Positions 9,954 to 18,974 of a stretch of 64,000 bases of DNA are shown in pieces. The translations under genes and the position numbers were made by a program. Each line of letters starts with the position of its first letter. Position 1 is the first letter of the stretch. A model generated the notes under the pieces. The model did not search any database, was not told where the DNA came from, and worked only from the letters and a program-made list of their open reading frames with translations. The DNA is from Providencia sp. (GTDB lineage: Bacteria > Pseudomonadota > Gammaproteobacteria > Enterobacterales > Enterobacteriaceae), in assembly GCF_003533305.1 (NCBI RefSeq), contig NZ_DOEH01000016.1:163398-227397 (forward strand), in the 5' to 3' direction.

Positions 9954-10990
9954 TGAACCATAAAATGAACTTTACTGCCAATGATGTAGTGACCATGGCT
10001 CATGGAAGCGGTGGTCAGGCGATGCAGCAATTAATTGAACAACTATTTTTACAGGCTTTCGCTAACCGTGCTTTGAATGAGCGGGAAGATCAGGCGCGTT
10101 TATCTCTACCTGAATTAAGTGCCCTTGGCGATCGCCTCGCATTTAGTACTGACAGTTATGTTATCGATCCTATTTTTTTCCCGGGTGGAAATATTGGTAA
10201 ATTAGCTGTATGCGGTACGGTGAATGACGTCGCGGTCAGTGGTGCTATCCCAAAATACCTCTCTTGTGGCTTTATCTTAGAAGAGGGATTTCCGTTATCT
10301 GATTTGCATACCATTGTGGAATCAATGGCGGCAACGGCGGCGGCGGCGGGTGTTGAAATTGTCACTGGCGATACAAAAGTGGTTCAGCGCGGCGCAGCAG
10401 ATAAAGTTTTTATCAATACCGCAGGGATCGGTGTGATCCCGACAAATATTCACTGGGGCACGCAGCAAATTCAGCCGGGAGATAGTGTGATTGTCAGTGG
10501 GACTTTAGGGGATCATGGGGCAACCATTTTGAATTTACGGGAACAGTTGGGACTTGAAGCTGAACTCAGTAGCGATTGTGCCGTATTGACTCCGTTAATT
10601 GAACCTCTACGTGCTATTGAGGGGGTGAAGGCGTTACGGGATGCAACGCGTGGCGGTGTTACCGCAATTTTACATGAATTTGCTGATGCTAGTGGTTGCG
10701 GTATCTCGATAACAGAAGCGGATTTACCCGTTTCTTCTGCGGTTCGTGGTGTATGCGAATTATTAGGTTTAGAACCGCTTAATTTTGCGAATGAAGGCAA
10801 ATTAGTGATTGTGGTGAAACCTGAAGTTGAAAAACAAGTGTTAGCCGCATTACAGCAACATCCGCTTGGCGTAAATGCAGCGGTTATTGGCAGAGTCACT
10901 GAGAACAAACAAGTCAAATTAGTGGGTATCTTTGGGGCATCAAGGCTGTTGGATTTACCGCATAGCGAACCATTACCTCGTATTTGCTAG
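9953..10990 (+). CDS. hypE: Hydrogenase cyanide-ligand maturation protein HypE
   Basis: HypE is an AIR-synthase-fold ATPase that dehydrates its own carbamoylated C-terminal cysteine to a thiocyanate, the CN donor. The product is 345 residues, starts at the ATG overlapping the hypD stop, shows AHGSGG near the N-terminus and VTGDTK in the core, and ends in PRIC with the acceptor Cys as last residue. An in-frame ATG at 9965 is an alternative start. A 39-base gap separates it from the ABC importer genes, so co-transcription is likely. Confidence 0.95.
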   Translation: MNHKMNFTANDVVTMAHGSGGQAMQQLIEQLFLQAFANRALNEREDQARLSLPELSALGDRLAFSTDSYVIDPIFFPGGNIGKLAVCGTVNDVAVSGAIPKYLSCGFILEEGFPLSDLHTIVESMAATAAAAGVEIVTGDTKVVQRGAADKVFINTAGIGVIPTNIHWGTQQIQPGDSVIVSGTLGDHGATILNLREQLGLEAELSSDCAVLTPLIEPLRAIEGVKALRDATRGGVTAILHEFADASGCGISITEADLPVSSAVRGVCELLGLEPLNFANEGKLVIVVKPEVEKQVLAALQQHPLGVNAAVIGRVTENKQVKLVGIFGASRLLDLPHSEPLPRIC

Positions 10991-11029
10991 ATACTCAAAC
11001 AAGCACTAAAACGGACTATAGAAGGATTT

Positions 11030-12616
11030 ATGATAAAAAAACTGATTGTTGCGATGCAGGCGGCCTGCTTTTTAGGACTTTCATTACAAGCTCAGGCTGC
11101 CGATCTACAAAATAGCCAAACTTTACGCTTAGCGATAGGCGCAGAACCGACAGAAGGTTTTGACCCAATGTTGGGCTGGAGTCATGGCAGTTATTTACTT
11201 CTTCATAGTCCGCTATTAAAGCAAAATGCAGATTTGTCTTGGCATAGCTATATGCTAGAAAGCTATAAACATAATGATGATGGTAAAGAGTGGATTTTAA
11301 CCTTGAAAGACGGCTTAAAATTCTCTGATGGTTCGCCGCTTGGCGCAAAAGATGTTGTTTTTACTTACAACAATGCGGCAGCAAGTGGCGGTAAAGTGGA
11401 TATGGGTAATTTCGCAAAAGCGGAAGTGATTGACTCTCTTACGGTAAAAATGACTCTATCATCCCCACAAAGTACCTTTATCAATGTATTGGGTTCGTTA
11501 GGTATTGTTTCAGCTGATAAATATGATGCAAAAACCTATGCGCACAATCCTATCGGTGCGGGACCATATCGTTTAGTGGCATTTCAGCCAGGCCAACAGC
11601 TAATTGTAGAACGTAACCCATATTATGCAGGGCCAAAAAATAGTTTCGACAAAATGGTATTTGTTTTTCTTGATGAAGACGCAGCATTTTCTGCAGCACT
11701 CAGCGGTCAACTGGATATCGTGCGTATTCCTGCTGTGGCGGCAACCAGCGTAGGTCAAGTTGCCAATATGAAGCTAACAGAGCGCTACAGTGTTGAAAAT
11801 CGGGGGATTTCTTTCCCAATTCCGCCTGCGGGGGAAAAAGATGCACAAGGTAACGCTATCGGTAACGATATTACTTCAGATGTCGCGATTCGTAAGGCAA
11901 TTAACTATGCACTTGACCGTAAGCTATTAGCTAAATCAGTATTAGAAGGCTTTGCTATTCCTGCTTATACTGGGGTTGAGGGGCTTCCATGGAATAACCC
12001 TCAATCGAGCTTTAAAGATGGTGATCTTGAAAAAGCCAAAGCAATTTTGGAAGACGCTGGCTGGAAAATGAATAAAGATGGCCTGAGAGAGAAAAATGGC
12101 AAAGTGGCAAAACTGACCCTATGGTATGCCAGCGGTGACACTACACGTCGAGATTTAGCTCAAGCTATTCGCGCTAGTTTAAAACCTATCGGTATTGAGA
12201 TGGATTTAAAATCAGGTAGTTGGGAAACGGTAGAGCGCTATATGCATTCAAATCCAACCTTGTTTGGTTGGGGCAGCCTTGATCCAATGGAATTAGTCCA
12301 TAACTACAGCAGTAAAGCGGCGGGTGTAGGTTTCTACAATGCAGGCTATTATAAAAATCCAGCTGTCGACAAATTAATAGAAGAAGCGCTTCGTCAACCA
12401 GACCAAACCGCAGCGATACCTTTGTGGCAAAAAGTAGATTGGGACGGTAAAACCGGTACTGGTATTCAAGGTGATGCGGCATGGGCTTGGCTCATGAATG
12501 TTCAGCATATTTATTTACAGAATAATTGTGTTGAACTTGGCAAGAGTGCGCCAGAAATTCACGGTTCTTGGTCTGTATTAAATAATGTTGATGAATGGGC
12601 TTGGACCTGTCAGTAA
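11030..12616 (+). CDS. Nickel/peptide-type ABC transporter substrate-binding protein (NikA/YntA-like)
   Basis: This 528-residue solute-binding protein belongs to SBP family 5. An AAGGA site precedes the ATG, and a Sec signal peptide ending in LQAQA (about residues 1-23) sends it to the periplasm. The family core is seen in EPTEGFDPMLGW, LKDGLKFSDGSPL and NPIGAGPY. Placement directly after the hyp genes, with two permeases and two ATPases behind it, points to nickel uptake for hydrogenase. Sequence resemblance to E. coli NikA is only general, so a YntA-type nickel binder or even a peptide binder remains possible. Its stop overlaps the next start. Confidence 0.8.
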   Translation: MIKKLIVAMQAACFLGLSLQAQAADLQNSQTLRLAIGAEPTEGFDPMLGWSHGSYLLLHSPLLKQNADLSWHSYMLESYKHNDDGKEWILTLKDGLKFSDGSPLGAKDVVFTYNNAAASGGKVDMGNFAKAEVIDSLTVKMTLSSPQSTFINVLGSLGIVSADKYDAKTYAHNPIGAGPYRLVAFQPGQQLIVERNPYYAGPKNSFDKMVFVFLDEDAAFSAALSGQLDIVRIPAVAATSVGQVANMKLTERYSVENRGISFPIPPAGEKDAQGNAIGNDITSDVAIRKAINYALDRKLLAKSVLEGFAIPAYTGVEGLPWNNPQSSFKDGDLEKAKAILEDAGWKMNKDGLREKNGKVAKLTLWYASGDTTRRDLAQAIRASLKPIGIEMDLKSGSWETVERYMHSNPTLFGWGSLDPMELVHNYSSKAAGVGFYNAGYYKNPAVDKLIEEALRQPDQTAAIPLWQKVDWDGKTGTGIQGDAAWAWLMNVQHIYLQNNCVELGKSAPEIHGSWSVLNNVDEWAWTCQ

Positions 12617-13584
12617 TGCGGTCAGCAATTGGGCTTTTTTTTCGATTTATCTGTTTATTGACGGTAACTGCGGCAGGTATTTTTATCCTGCTGAGTTATT
12701 CGCCAATCGATCCGATCAAAGCCTATATTGGTAATGATTTAATGCATGTTCCCCCAGAGCAATATCCGCTGATTGCGGCTCGCTGGGGGCTTGATCAGCC
12801 ATTATGGATGCAGTTCTGGCGTTGGTTTTCGCAAATATTACAAGGGGATATGGGATACTCCATGCTGTATAACACCCCTGTTATACAGGTAATCTCCGAC
12901 AGGTTAGTGCCATCATTAACATTATTGTTCTGCGCATGGGTATTTTCAGGCGTAGTGGGGTTCGGGTTGGGGGTGATCGCCGGACGTCATTTAAATCGCT
13001 GGCCAGATAAACTCATTTCGTTATTTTGCTATTTATTAGCCTCTATCCCTGTTTTTTGGATTGGTTTACTGCTCCTATCCCTGTTTGCTGTGTCATTACA
13101 GTGGGCGCCCATTTGCTGCGCTTGGCCGATAGGTTTGGATGAGCAAACCGCAACTTTTTCCCAGAAACTGCATCACCTTGTTTTACCCGTTATAGCTTTA
13201 GGGATGCTAGGGGTGGGAACGATTGCATTGCATACACGTGCAAAAATTGCTGATGTGATGAACAGTGAGTTTATTCATTATGCGCAAGCTCAGGGAGATA
13301 AAGGCTGGGCAATGATGCGTTTTCATGTTTTAAAACATGCAATTACTCCTGCTATTTGTTTACAATTTGCCTCAGTAGGGGAATTACTCAGCGGGGCGCT
13401 TTTGGCTGAAAAAGTATTTGCTTATCCCGGTTTAGGGCAAGCCACAATTGATGCGGGATTACGAGGCGATATCCCACTTTTAATGGGGATCGTTTTACTC
13501 TGCGCTGCGGTGATTTTTTTCAGTAATACTGCCGCCGATATCATTTTGAGGAAAGTGAATAAGGGAGTGATCCGAGCATCATGA
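12616..13584 (+). CDS. ABC transporter permease (NikB/DppB-like)
   Basis: This 322-residue inner-membrane permease of the DppB/OppB/NikB family has an N-terminal helix, a periplasmic segment beginning LSYSPIDPIKAY and about five further helices. The cytoplasmic coupling loop includes a family-type YAQAQG...MMRFHVLKHA stretch near residue 225. I chose the ATG that shares a base with the preceding TAA (TAATG). It should pair with the following NikC-like permease to make the channel of a probable nickel importer. Confidence 0.82.
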   Translation: MRSAIGLFFRFICLLTVTAAGIFILLSYSPIDPIKAYIGNDLMHVPPEQYPLIAARWGLDQPLWMQFWRWFSQILQGDMGYSMLYNTPVIQVISDRLVPSLTLLFCAWVFSGVVGFGLGVIAGRHLNRWPDKLISLFCYLLASIPVFWIGLLLLSLFAVSLQWAPICCAWPIGLDEQTATFSQKLHHLVLPVIALGMLGVGTIALHTRAKIADVMNSEFIHYAQAQGDKGWAMMRFHVLKHAITPAICLQFASVGELLSGALLAEKVFAYPGLGQATIDAGLRGDIPLLMGIVLLCAAVIFFSNTAADIILRKVNKGVIRAS

Positions 13585-14393
13585 CCTATAATCCTAATCG
13601 CGCGTTAATTCGATTATTTATTTCACTGTTGCTGCTTGTCATATTGGCGTTGTATGCATTCAATTTGTTACACACTGATATTGAAATGAATTTACTCGAC
13701 CGCCGGCAAGCGCCTTCTTTTGCGCACTTTTTTGGTACTGATAATTTAGGGCGCGATTTATTTGATAGAACTTTTCAAGGACTGGCAACCAGTTTACAAA
13801 TAGGGTTAACTGCCGCAATCTCCAGTGGTTTTATCGCACTCGTCATGGCTGCGCTATCATCATTAAATAAAACCACTGATTACCTCGTACGTGGGGTTAT
13901 TGATGCTTTGCTCGCTTTACCACATTTATTGTTATTAGTTTTAATTTGCTTCACTTTAGGTGGTGGGAAAGTAGGCGTGATTTGGGCTGTAGCATTGACG
14001 CATTGGCCAAAACTGACGTTAATTTTGCGTTCGGAATTACTTCGTGTGCAGCAAACAGACTACATTATGTTATCAAAACGGATTGGAAATAGTGCTTTTT
14101 ACCGTTGCCGATACCATTACTTACCCACTATTTTGCCTCAATGGATGGTAGGAACTTTATTAATGTTTCCACATGCAGTATTGCATAGTGCCGCTTTAAG
14201 TTTCCTTGGATTCGGTTTATCGCCCCATGAGCCTTCGTTAGGTATTTTGTTGTCAGATGCACTACGTTACCTCAGCACTGGCGCATGGTGGCTGGTGGTC
14301 TTCCCCGGTTTAGCTTTGATAGGTTTAGTGCTGTTATTCGATCAGTTTGCAAAGGCATCCCAACAACTGTGGTTAAGGGGGGGAGCATGTTGA
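13581..14393 (+). CDS. ABC transporter permease (NikC/DppC-like)
   Basis: This 270-residue permease is of the DppC/OppC/NikC family. It shows an N-terminal helix, the family motif FFGTDNLGRDLFDR at about residues 49-62 and several later helices. The coupling loop with DYIMLSKRIGNS lies near residue 160. It starts inside the preceding stop (ATGA) and overlaps the next gene by 7 bases, so the five genes form one translationally coupled unit. Confidence 0.82.
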   Translation: MTYNPNRALIRLFISLLLLVILALYAFNLLHTDIEMNLLDRRQAPSFAHFFGTDNLGRDLFDRTFQGLATSLQIGLTAAISSGFIALVMAALSSLNKTTDYLVRGVIDALLALPHLLLLVLICFTLGGGKVGVIWAVALTHWPKLTLILRSELLRVQQTDYIMLSKRIGNSAFYRCRYHYLPTILPQWMVGTLLMFPHAVLHSAALSFLGFGLSPHEPSLGILLSDALRYLSTGAWWLVVFPGLALIGLVLLFDQFAKASQQLWLRGGAC

Positions 14394-15163
14394 GGTTTGA
14401 TAATGTGACTGTTGATGTCGCACAATTTGGCTGGTTCAGCAAAAAGCGTTGGTCTCCTCTATTGAATGATATCTCATTGGATGTCTTACCCGGTGAAATG
14501 GTGGCGCTGGTGGGAGGGAGTGGTGAAGGTAAAAGTATCCTCTTACAAAGTGCTTTAGGATTACTGCCTGATAATATGCGTTGTCATGGAAATATCGAGT
14601 TGAATGGCAATGCATTAACAGAAAAAACGAAACCACTATATCGAGGTAACTCCTTGTGTTATGTGCCGCAAGGTGTCAGTGCATTAAATCCACTCATCCC
14701 TATAGGTCCTCAATTAGAGCGTGCAGCAGTGCTCAGTGGACAACATATCAAAATGCATGATGTGGCTCAGCACTTGCAACAGTATAATTTGCAAGCAAAT
14801 TTAGTGAATAGCTATCCAAGTAAATTATCTGGAGGAATGGCGAAGCGTGTTTTGGCATCTAGTGCCACATTATCAAAAGCACAATATATTTTAGCGGATG
14901 AAATATCGTCTTGGTTAGATGATGAACATGCTATTTTGCTTCTTGAAAATATGAAATCACTATGCCGTGAAGGACGAGGTATTTTGTGGGTTACTCACGA
15001 CTTAGCCATGGCTGTTCGTTTTGCGGATCGCATTGCTTTGCTACGCAATGGCACCTTAGAAGATATTTTAAGTAGCCAAAAATTAAAGCAAGGCGGTGGG
15101 GGAAAATGGCTGCAATCTCTATGGAATGCATTGCCTGAACATCAGTTTATGGCAATGAAATAA
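14387..15163 (+). CDS. ABC transporter ATP-binding protein (NikD-like)
   Basis: This 258-residue ATPase is close in length to E. coli NikD (254). It shows Walker A GGSGEGKS near residue 45, signature LSGGMAKR near residue 147, Walker B YILADE, and WVTHDLA as the H-loop. I chose the ATG at 14387, preceded by a GGGGGAG ribosome-binding site and starting MLRFDNVTV, not the much earlier in-frame start. It lacks the long C-terminal domain of DppD/OppD, as nickel-type ATPases do. It should energise the importer together with the next gene. Confidence 0.8.
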   Translation: MLRFDNVTVDVAQFGWFSKKRWSPLLNDISLDVLPGEMVALVGGSGEGKSILLQSALGLLPDNMRCHGNIELNGNALTEKTKPLYRGNSLCYVPQGVSALNPLIPIGPQLERAAVLSGQHIKMHDVAQHLQQYNLQANLVNSYPSKLSGGMAKRVLASSATLSKAQYILADEISSWLDDEHAILLLENMKSLCREGRGILWVTHDLAMAVRFADRIALLRNGTLEDILSSQKLKQGGGGKWLQSLWNALPEHQFMAMK

Positions 15164-15768
15164 TGAAAACGAATAACATGCTAGAGGTTCAGAATTTATG
15201 TATTGAACAAGGTGGTCACCGGCTTTGGGATAACCTTTGTATTTCATTATCGAATAATGAGCGGCTCGGTATTTCTGCCCCTAGTGGATTTGGTAAAACC
15301 ACATTAGGGCGTGTTCTAGCGCAATGGCAGCCGCTTTCCCAAGGAACTATTCTATTTGAAGGTAAACCATTAGCTCAGCATGGCTATTGTCCGATACAGC
15401 TGGTTCCCCAGCATCCTGAGAAGAGCTTTAATCCTTACCGTAAAGTCGGCGATAGTTTACATGATGCATGGAAACCCGATGCACAATGGCTTGCATTATT
15501 TTCAATTAAATCTGAATGGCTAGAAAGACGTCCTAATGAGCTTTCTGGTGGTGAACTCGCACGTATTGCGCTATTAAGAGCGCTTGATCCGCGAACTAAA
15601 ATATTAATTGCCGATGAAGTGACTGCGCAATTAGATTCACACTTGCAGCAGGATATTTGGCAGCAATTAATTAAATTATCCCAAGAGCGACCCCTTGCGA
15701 TGATTATTTTTAGCCACAATAAAGCTTTACTCGAAAAAGTCTGTACGTCAGTAATAACAACTAATTAG
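15163..15768 (+). CDS. ABC transporter ATP-binding protein (NikE-like, short)
   Basis: This is the second ATPase of the importer, only 201 residues against about 268 for E. coli NikE. Signature LSGGELAR, Walker B ILIADE and the H-loop FSHNKA are present. The Walker A region reads APSGFGKTT, so the usual first Gly is Ala, while the Gly-Lys-Thr core is kept. The protein stops soon after the H-loop, without the usual C-terminal segment. No frameshifted continuation is obvious in the following sequence, so it may be naturally minimal. TAATG coupling to the preceding gene argues that it is functional. Confidence 0.75.
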   Translation: MKTNNMLEVQNLCIEQGGHRLWDNLCISLSNNERLGISAPSGFGKTTLGRVLAQWQPLSQGTILFEGKPLAQHGYCPIQLVPQHPEKSFNPYRKVGDSLHDAWKPDAQWLALFSIKSEWLERRPNELSGGELARIALLRALDPRTKILIADEVTAQLDSHLQQDIWQQLIKLSQERPLAMIIFSHNKALLEKVCTSVITTN

Positions 15769-15974
15769 AGTAATCAAAGGGTTGTAACATTATTCTATAC
15801 CCAAACTAAGTATGCACTTAAAATAATCAGGTGTGGTGAATGTTTCAAATGTTAGACCTTTTAAGTGTAAGTTAATTATAAACACCCTGTTTATATATCA
15901 TAATATACATAAATGTTACCCTTAATATAATATAATATTGTGTCTTTACTAGATTGATATTAATAAGTGATTAT

Positions 15975-16196
15975 ATGCAAGAAGAAATAATTAAAACGCT
16001 ACTTGAATTGACATTTCGGGGTAATGACGATGTGAAGATCGAAGCAATATCAGCGTTAGGTGATTATGAGGCAACGCTAGAGCAACAAGATGCAGTGAGT
16101 CGATTGATTGAATTATGTAAAGATCCGAACAGAGAAGTAGCTGTATCTTCAATTAAATCATTAAGTAAACTATCATCGTATTTTATTAAAAAATAA
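15975..16196 (+). CDS. Small HEAT-repeat-like protein
   Basis: The product is 73 residues starting MQEEIIKTLLEL. It resembles two consecutive HEAT-like helical hairpins: DDVKIEAISALGDY and the later NREVAVSSIKSLSKL share the pattern of an acidic turn followed by A/V-rich helix B. An upstream in-frame TTG at 15954 would add seven residues; I prefer the ATG although its ribosome-binding site is weak. It lies between the importer operon and hdeB with AT-rich gaps on both sides, so it is probably transcribed alone. Function is unknown; a protein-protein scaffold role is only a guess from the fold. Confidence 0.6.
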   Translation: MQEEIIKTLLELTFRGNDDVKIEAISALGDYEATLEQQDAVSRLIELCKDPNREVAVSSIKSLSKLSSYFIKK

Positions 16197-16378
16197 TACC
16201 TATTTAAATTGTTTTTTATTATTGGGAGTTAATGACTTTATTTGAATATCTTAAAGTGAGTTAAACTGTTTTGCTTTATTTTAATCATCAAAAAAAGAGT
16301 ATATTAAACTTAATAATATTGTGATAAAAATAAACAGCCAGATAATTATTTATTATTGATTCACACAAGAGGTTTTCA

Positions 16379-16678
16379 ATGAAGAAAATTTTTATTTCTA
16401 GTATTTTGGCTGCGACCGCAGCATTCTCTTTTAGTGCTATGGCCGCTGACACGAGTAGTGTCACACCTGAAAAGATGACCTGTCAGGAATTTATTAATTT
16501 GAACCCACAAAGTTGGGCACCTGTAGCACTCTGGGTCACTAATCAGGAAACGCAGTTTAAAGGCGGTGATTATGTCGCATTAACTGAACAAAGTATCACA
16601 GAAGCCCCTCAGATTGTGGCATTCTGTAAGAAAAAGCCTGAAGGCACATTACAAGATTATTTAGCGTCAAAAAAATAA
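16379..16678 (+). CDS. hdeB: HdeB-like periplasmic acid-stress chaperone
   Basis: The product is 99 residues with a Sec signal peptide ending AMA (cleavage after about residue 22). The mature part resembles E. coli HdeB in TCQEFINLNPQSWAPVALWV, FKGGDYVAL and the FCKKKPEG tail. Two cysteines (Cys35 and Cys83) can form the family's single disulfide. HdeB dimers dissociate in mild acid and hold periplasmic proteins soluble. An AGAGG ribosome-binding site precedes the ATG. There is no hdeA neighbour, so the gene stands alone here. Confidence 0.85.
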   Translation: MKKIFISSILAATAAFSFSAMAADTSSVTPEKMTCQEFINLNPQSWAPVALWVTNQETQFKGGDYVALTEQSITEAPQIVAFCKKKPEGTLQDYLASKK

Positions 16679-16710
16679 GTAAGCATTATTTTTAAAGTAA
16701 ATTTAATAGA

Positions 16711-16741
16711 TGTTTGCTTTTGTTTAGTACAAAAGCAAACA
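16711..16741 (+). terminator. Hairpin downstream of hdeB, possible terminator
   Basis: Twelve bases (TGTTTGCTTTTG, 16711-16722) are followed, after a 7-base loop, by their perfect complement at 16730-16741. The position 33 bases after the hdeB stop suits a terminator, but there is no T-run after the stem, so it may instead protect the mRNA 3' end. Confidence 0.45.
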
Positions 16742-17146
16742 CTAGATAGTAGGGCATAATACAAAGACTGATTATTTATGATAAGAATTTTTGTTTTACT
16801 TTATTGGCTCTTGAGAGTCTGTAACTTAAATTTTTCCAGTTAGTTTGCTATATTTTTTGTTCTTCCTCAAAATCTTTATCCTTTCCAATCAATGTACTTT
16901 TAGCTGCTTTTTCAAAATAGTGAAAAAACAGTTTTAATCCTTTAGTTCAAATTCTATATGCTCAGGCGTTAGCTAACAAAAAGTTTGGTTATTAACTATT
17001 CGCTTCTTTAATTTCACAATAAAGTAATTTCCTTAAAAACTCTTTCATCATCATATAATTAGCATTTATACTGAAAATGCTAGATTTCATTGTTTTTAAG
17101 TAAAGCAGAATTTTTGTTAGCTATAATTAAGATATAGATCACAAAA

Positions 17147-17197
17147 TGGTCAAGTCTTGATTGAGCTCCTATAATAATCTAACTAATATTCAGTTAG
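17147..17197 (+). promoter_or_regulatory. Promoter and inverted repeat upstream of the DauR-like regulator
   Basis: TGGTCA at 17147-17152 and a perfect TATAAT at 17170-17175 are 17 bases apart, a good sigma-70 promoter with a start near 17182. The imperfect dyad CTAACT...AGTTAG at 17179-17197 covers the predicted start, where a repressor or autoregulator would act. A weak CRP-like site (TAAGA, six bases, TCACA; 17128-17143) lies just upstream but its spacing is not canonical. Confidence 0.5.
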
Positions 17198-17220
17198 TCT
17201 AAAAAAAAGTTTGGTATCAT

Positions 17221-17880
17221 ATGAAGATTATTCAGGACAATTTTGAAATGTTTTTGGCTGTAATGAAAGGTGTTGCAGGCCAATTTGGTGAGAGTTGTGA
17301 GGTGGTGTTGCATGACCACAGTAAAGGGCTCGAAAGTAGTATTGTTGCCATTATTAATGGCCATGTGACAAAACGTAAAGTGGGTGACCCTAGCAGTAAT
17401 TTAGGTCTTGAAGTTTTGCGTGGTACTGATGTTGATGGGGATAAATATAATTATTTTACCCAAACTAAAGATGGCAAAATGTTACGCTCAACATCGATTT
17501 ACTTGCGTAACGATGAAGGAAAAGTAGTAGGTGCTTTATGTATTAATCAAGATATTTCTGAGTTTATTGCTGCAGAAAAGGCAATTCAAGGGATTACTCA
17601 GCGAAATAGCATTGAGCAAGACACAGTAAAAGAAGTTTTCGTAACTGATGTAAATGAAATTTTGGATCATCTTATTCAAGAATGTATTCAAGTGATAAAA
17701 GTTCCCGTCATTAACATGACTAAAAAAGATAAAATGGATGCTATTAAATTTTTTGATATCAGAGGTGCTTTTTTAATAAAAAAATCGGGTGAGAAAATTT
17801 GTGAATTTTTGAATATATCTAAATATACCCTTTACACATATTTAGCTGAATTAAAGGGGGAAGACAATGATAATGAATAA
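17221..17880 (+). CDS. YheO/DauR-type PAS-HTH transcriptional regulator
   Basis: The product is 219 residues. An N-terminal YheO-like PAS domain (about residues 8-118) shows GESCEVVLHDHS and GALCINQDIS. A C-terminal helix-turn-helix of the HTH_22 type (about 155-213) contains FDIRGAF and ISKYTLYTYLAELK. The family includes E. coli DauR, which represses the dauBA D-arginine catabolic genes. Here it is first in a tight cluster with a D-amino-acid-type PLP enzyme (11-base gap), a deacylase and RidA, so it probably controls that cluster. The effector is unknown. Confidence 0.82.
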   Translation: MKIIQDNFEMFLAVMKGVAGQFGESCEVVLHDHSKGLESSIVAIINGHVTKRKVGDPSSNLGLEVLRGTDVDGDKYNYFTQTKDGKMLRSTSIYLRNDEGKVVGALCINQDISEFIAAEKAIQGITQRNSIEQDTVKEVFVTDVNEILDHLIQECIQVIKVPVINMTKKDKMDAIKFFDIRGAFLIKKSGEKICEFLNISKYTLYTYLAELKGEDNDNE

Positions 17881-17891
17881 AAGAGGAATTT

Positions 17892-18959
17892 ATGCCAATA
17901 ACACCTTATGTTGCTTTAGATTTACAGCAACTAGAAAAAAATGTCCGAGGAATGACAAATAAATTAACACTACAAGGTATTGAACATTGGCCTCATGTTA
18001 AAACACATAAATCTATTGAATTAGCAAAGTTTGAAATTGAATGTGGCGCAAAAGGCATTACTTGTGCCACATTACAGGAAGCGACTGTAATGGCTAAAGG
18101 GGGAATTAATAATATTCTTTTGGCGTATCCAATGGTCGGAGTAGAAAAATGCCAGCAATTTGTACAGTTAGCTAAATTAGCCAATATAAGAACAATAGTT
18201 GATAGCTTACAAGGAGCGGAACAACTATCTAACGCTGCAACGAACGAAAACCTTATTATTGATATTTATATTGCCATTGACTACGGTGCTCATCGTGAAG
18301 GTATTCAGCTGGAAGATTTAGAGAGTTTTGCATTAAAAATTAAAAAATATACGGGCTTGAATATTATTGGTGTATTTACTTATGCAGGTACAATTTATCA
18401 ATATACAACAGAACCAGAAATACGTAAAGCCGCTAAAGCAGAAGCTGATTTATTATTATTATGTGCACAAAGACTGAGAGCAATAGGTATTGATATACAA
18501 AGAACATCTGGAGGTTCAACATTATCATCTTTTTATGCTGAAGAATTAAAAGGCATAACAGAGTCTCGAGCAGGTAATTTTATTTTTGGTGATATGAATG
18601 CAATATATGCGGGTATTTATACTCCCAAAGATTGTGCTTTAACGATTAGAACATCAGTTGTGAGTATTCCTATTAAAGGATATGCAACAGTAGATGCAGG
18701 AACGAAAACATTAACATCAGATCAATCTGCTGAAGCTGGATATGGCTACATTGTTGAGGAACCTAATATTAAGCTTGTTAAGCTTAATGAAGAGCATGGA
18801 TATCTTCGTTACGATCCAGAGACAATAGAATTAAAAATTGGAGATGTATTAAATATTATTCCAAATCATAGCTGTGTAATTCCAAATTTAACTAATAAAA
18901 TTTATGCATTAAATAATAACGAATTAGATCATATTATAATACCAAACGCACGATATTAA
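17892..18959 (+). CDS. D-serine dehydratase / D-threonine aldolase-like PLP enzyme
   Basis: This 355-residue fold-type III PLP enzyme has an alanine-racemase-like barrel plus a C-terminal DSD1-type domain. The PLP lysine lies in HVKTHK (Lys37, less likely Lys40), the phosphate-binding glycine loop in GGST (207-210), and a C-terminal metal pair is seen in NHSC (His326, Cys328). The His-X-Cys pair matches eukaryotic Zn-dependent D-serine dehydratase and D-threo-hydroxyaspartate dehydratase, whereas D-threonine aldolase uses His-X-Asp. This favours ammonia elimination over aldol cleavage. A GAGG ribosome-binding site precedes the ATG. The substrate is probably a D-beta-hydroxy amino acid; not proven. 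Confidence 0.82.
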   Translation: MPITPYVALDLQQLEKNVRGMTNKLTLQGIEHWPHVKTHKSIELAKFEIECGAKGITCATLQEATVMAKGGINNILLAYPMVGVEKCQQFVQLAKLANIRTIVDSLQGAEQLSNAATNENLIIDIYIAIDYGAHREGIQLEDLESFALKIKKYTGLNIIGVFTYAGTIYQYTTEPEIRKAAKAEADLLLLCAQRLRAIGIDIQRTSGGSTLSSFYAEELKGITESRAGNFIFGDMNAIYAGIYTPKDCALTIRTSVVSIPIKGYATVDAGTKTLTSDQSAEAGYGYIVEEPNIKLVKLNEEHGYLRYDPETIELKIGDVLNIIPNHSCVIPNLTNKIYALNNNELDHIIIPNARY

Positions 18960-18974
18960 TTATCGGAGAGTAAA

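Larger units (their letters stand above)
16679..17220. other. Long intergenic region hdeB to DauR-like gene
   Basis: This is 542 bases of AT-rich DNA without a supported ORF. It contains a strong hairpin just after hdeB and a sigma-70-like promoter with a small inverted repeat just before the next gene; both are listed separately. Between about 16745 and 17120 I see nothing I can name. Confidence 0.6.

Noticed and set aside
17128..17143. CRP site in front of the DauR-like regulator
   Set aside because: Only one half (TCACA) matches well and the distance to the predicted start is not a usual CRP spacing.
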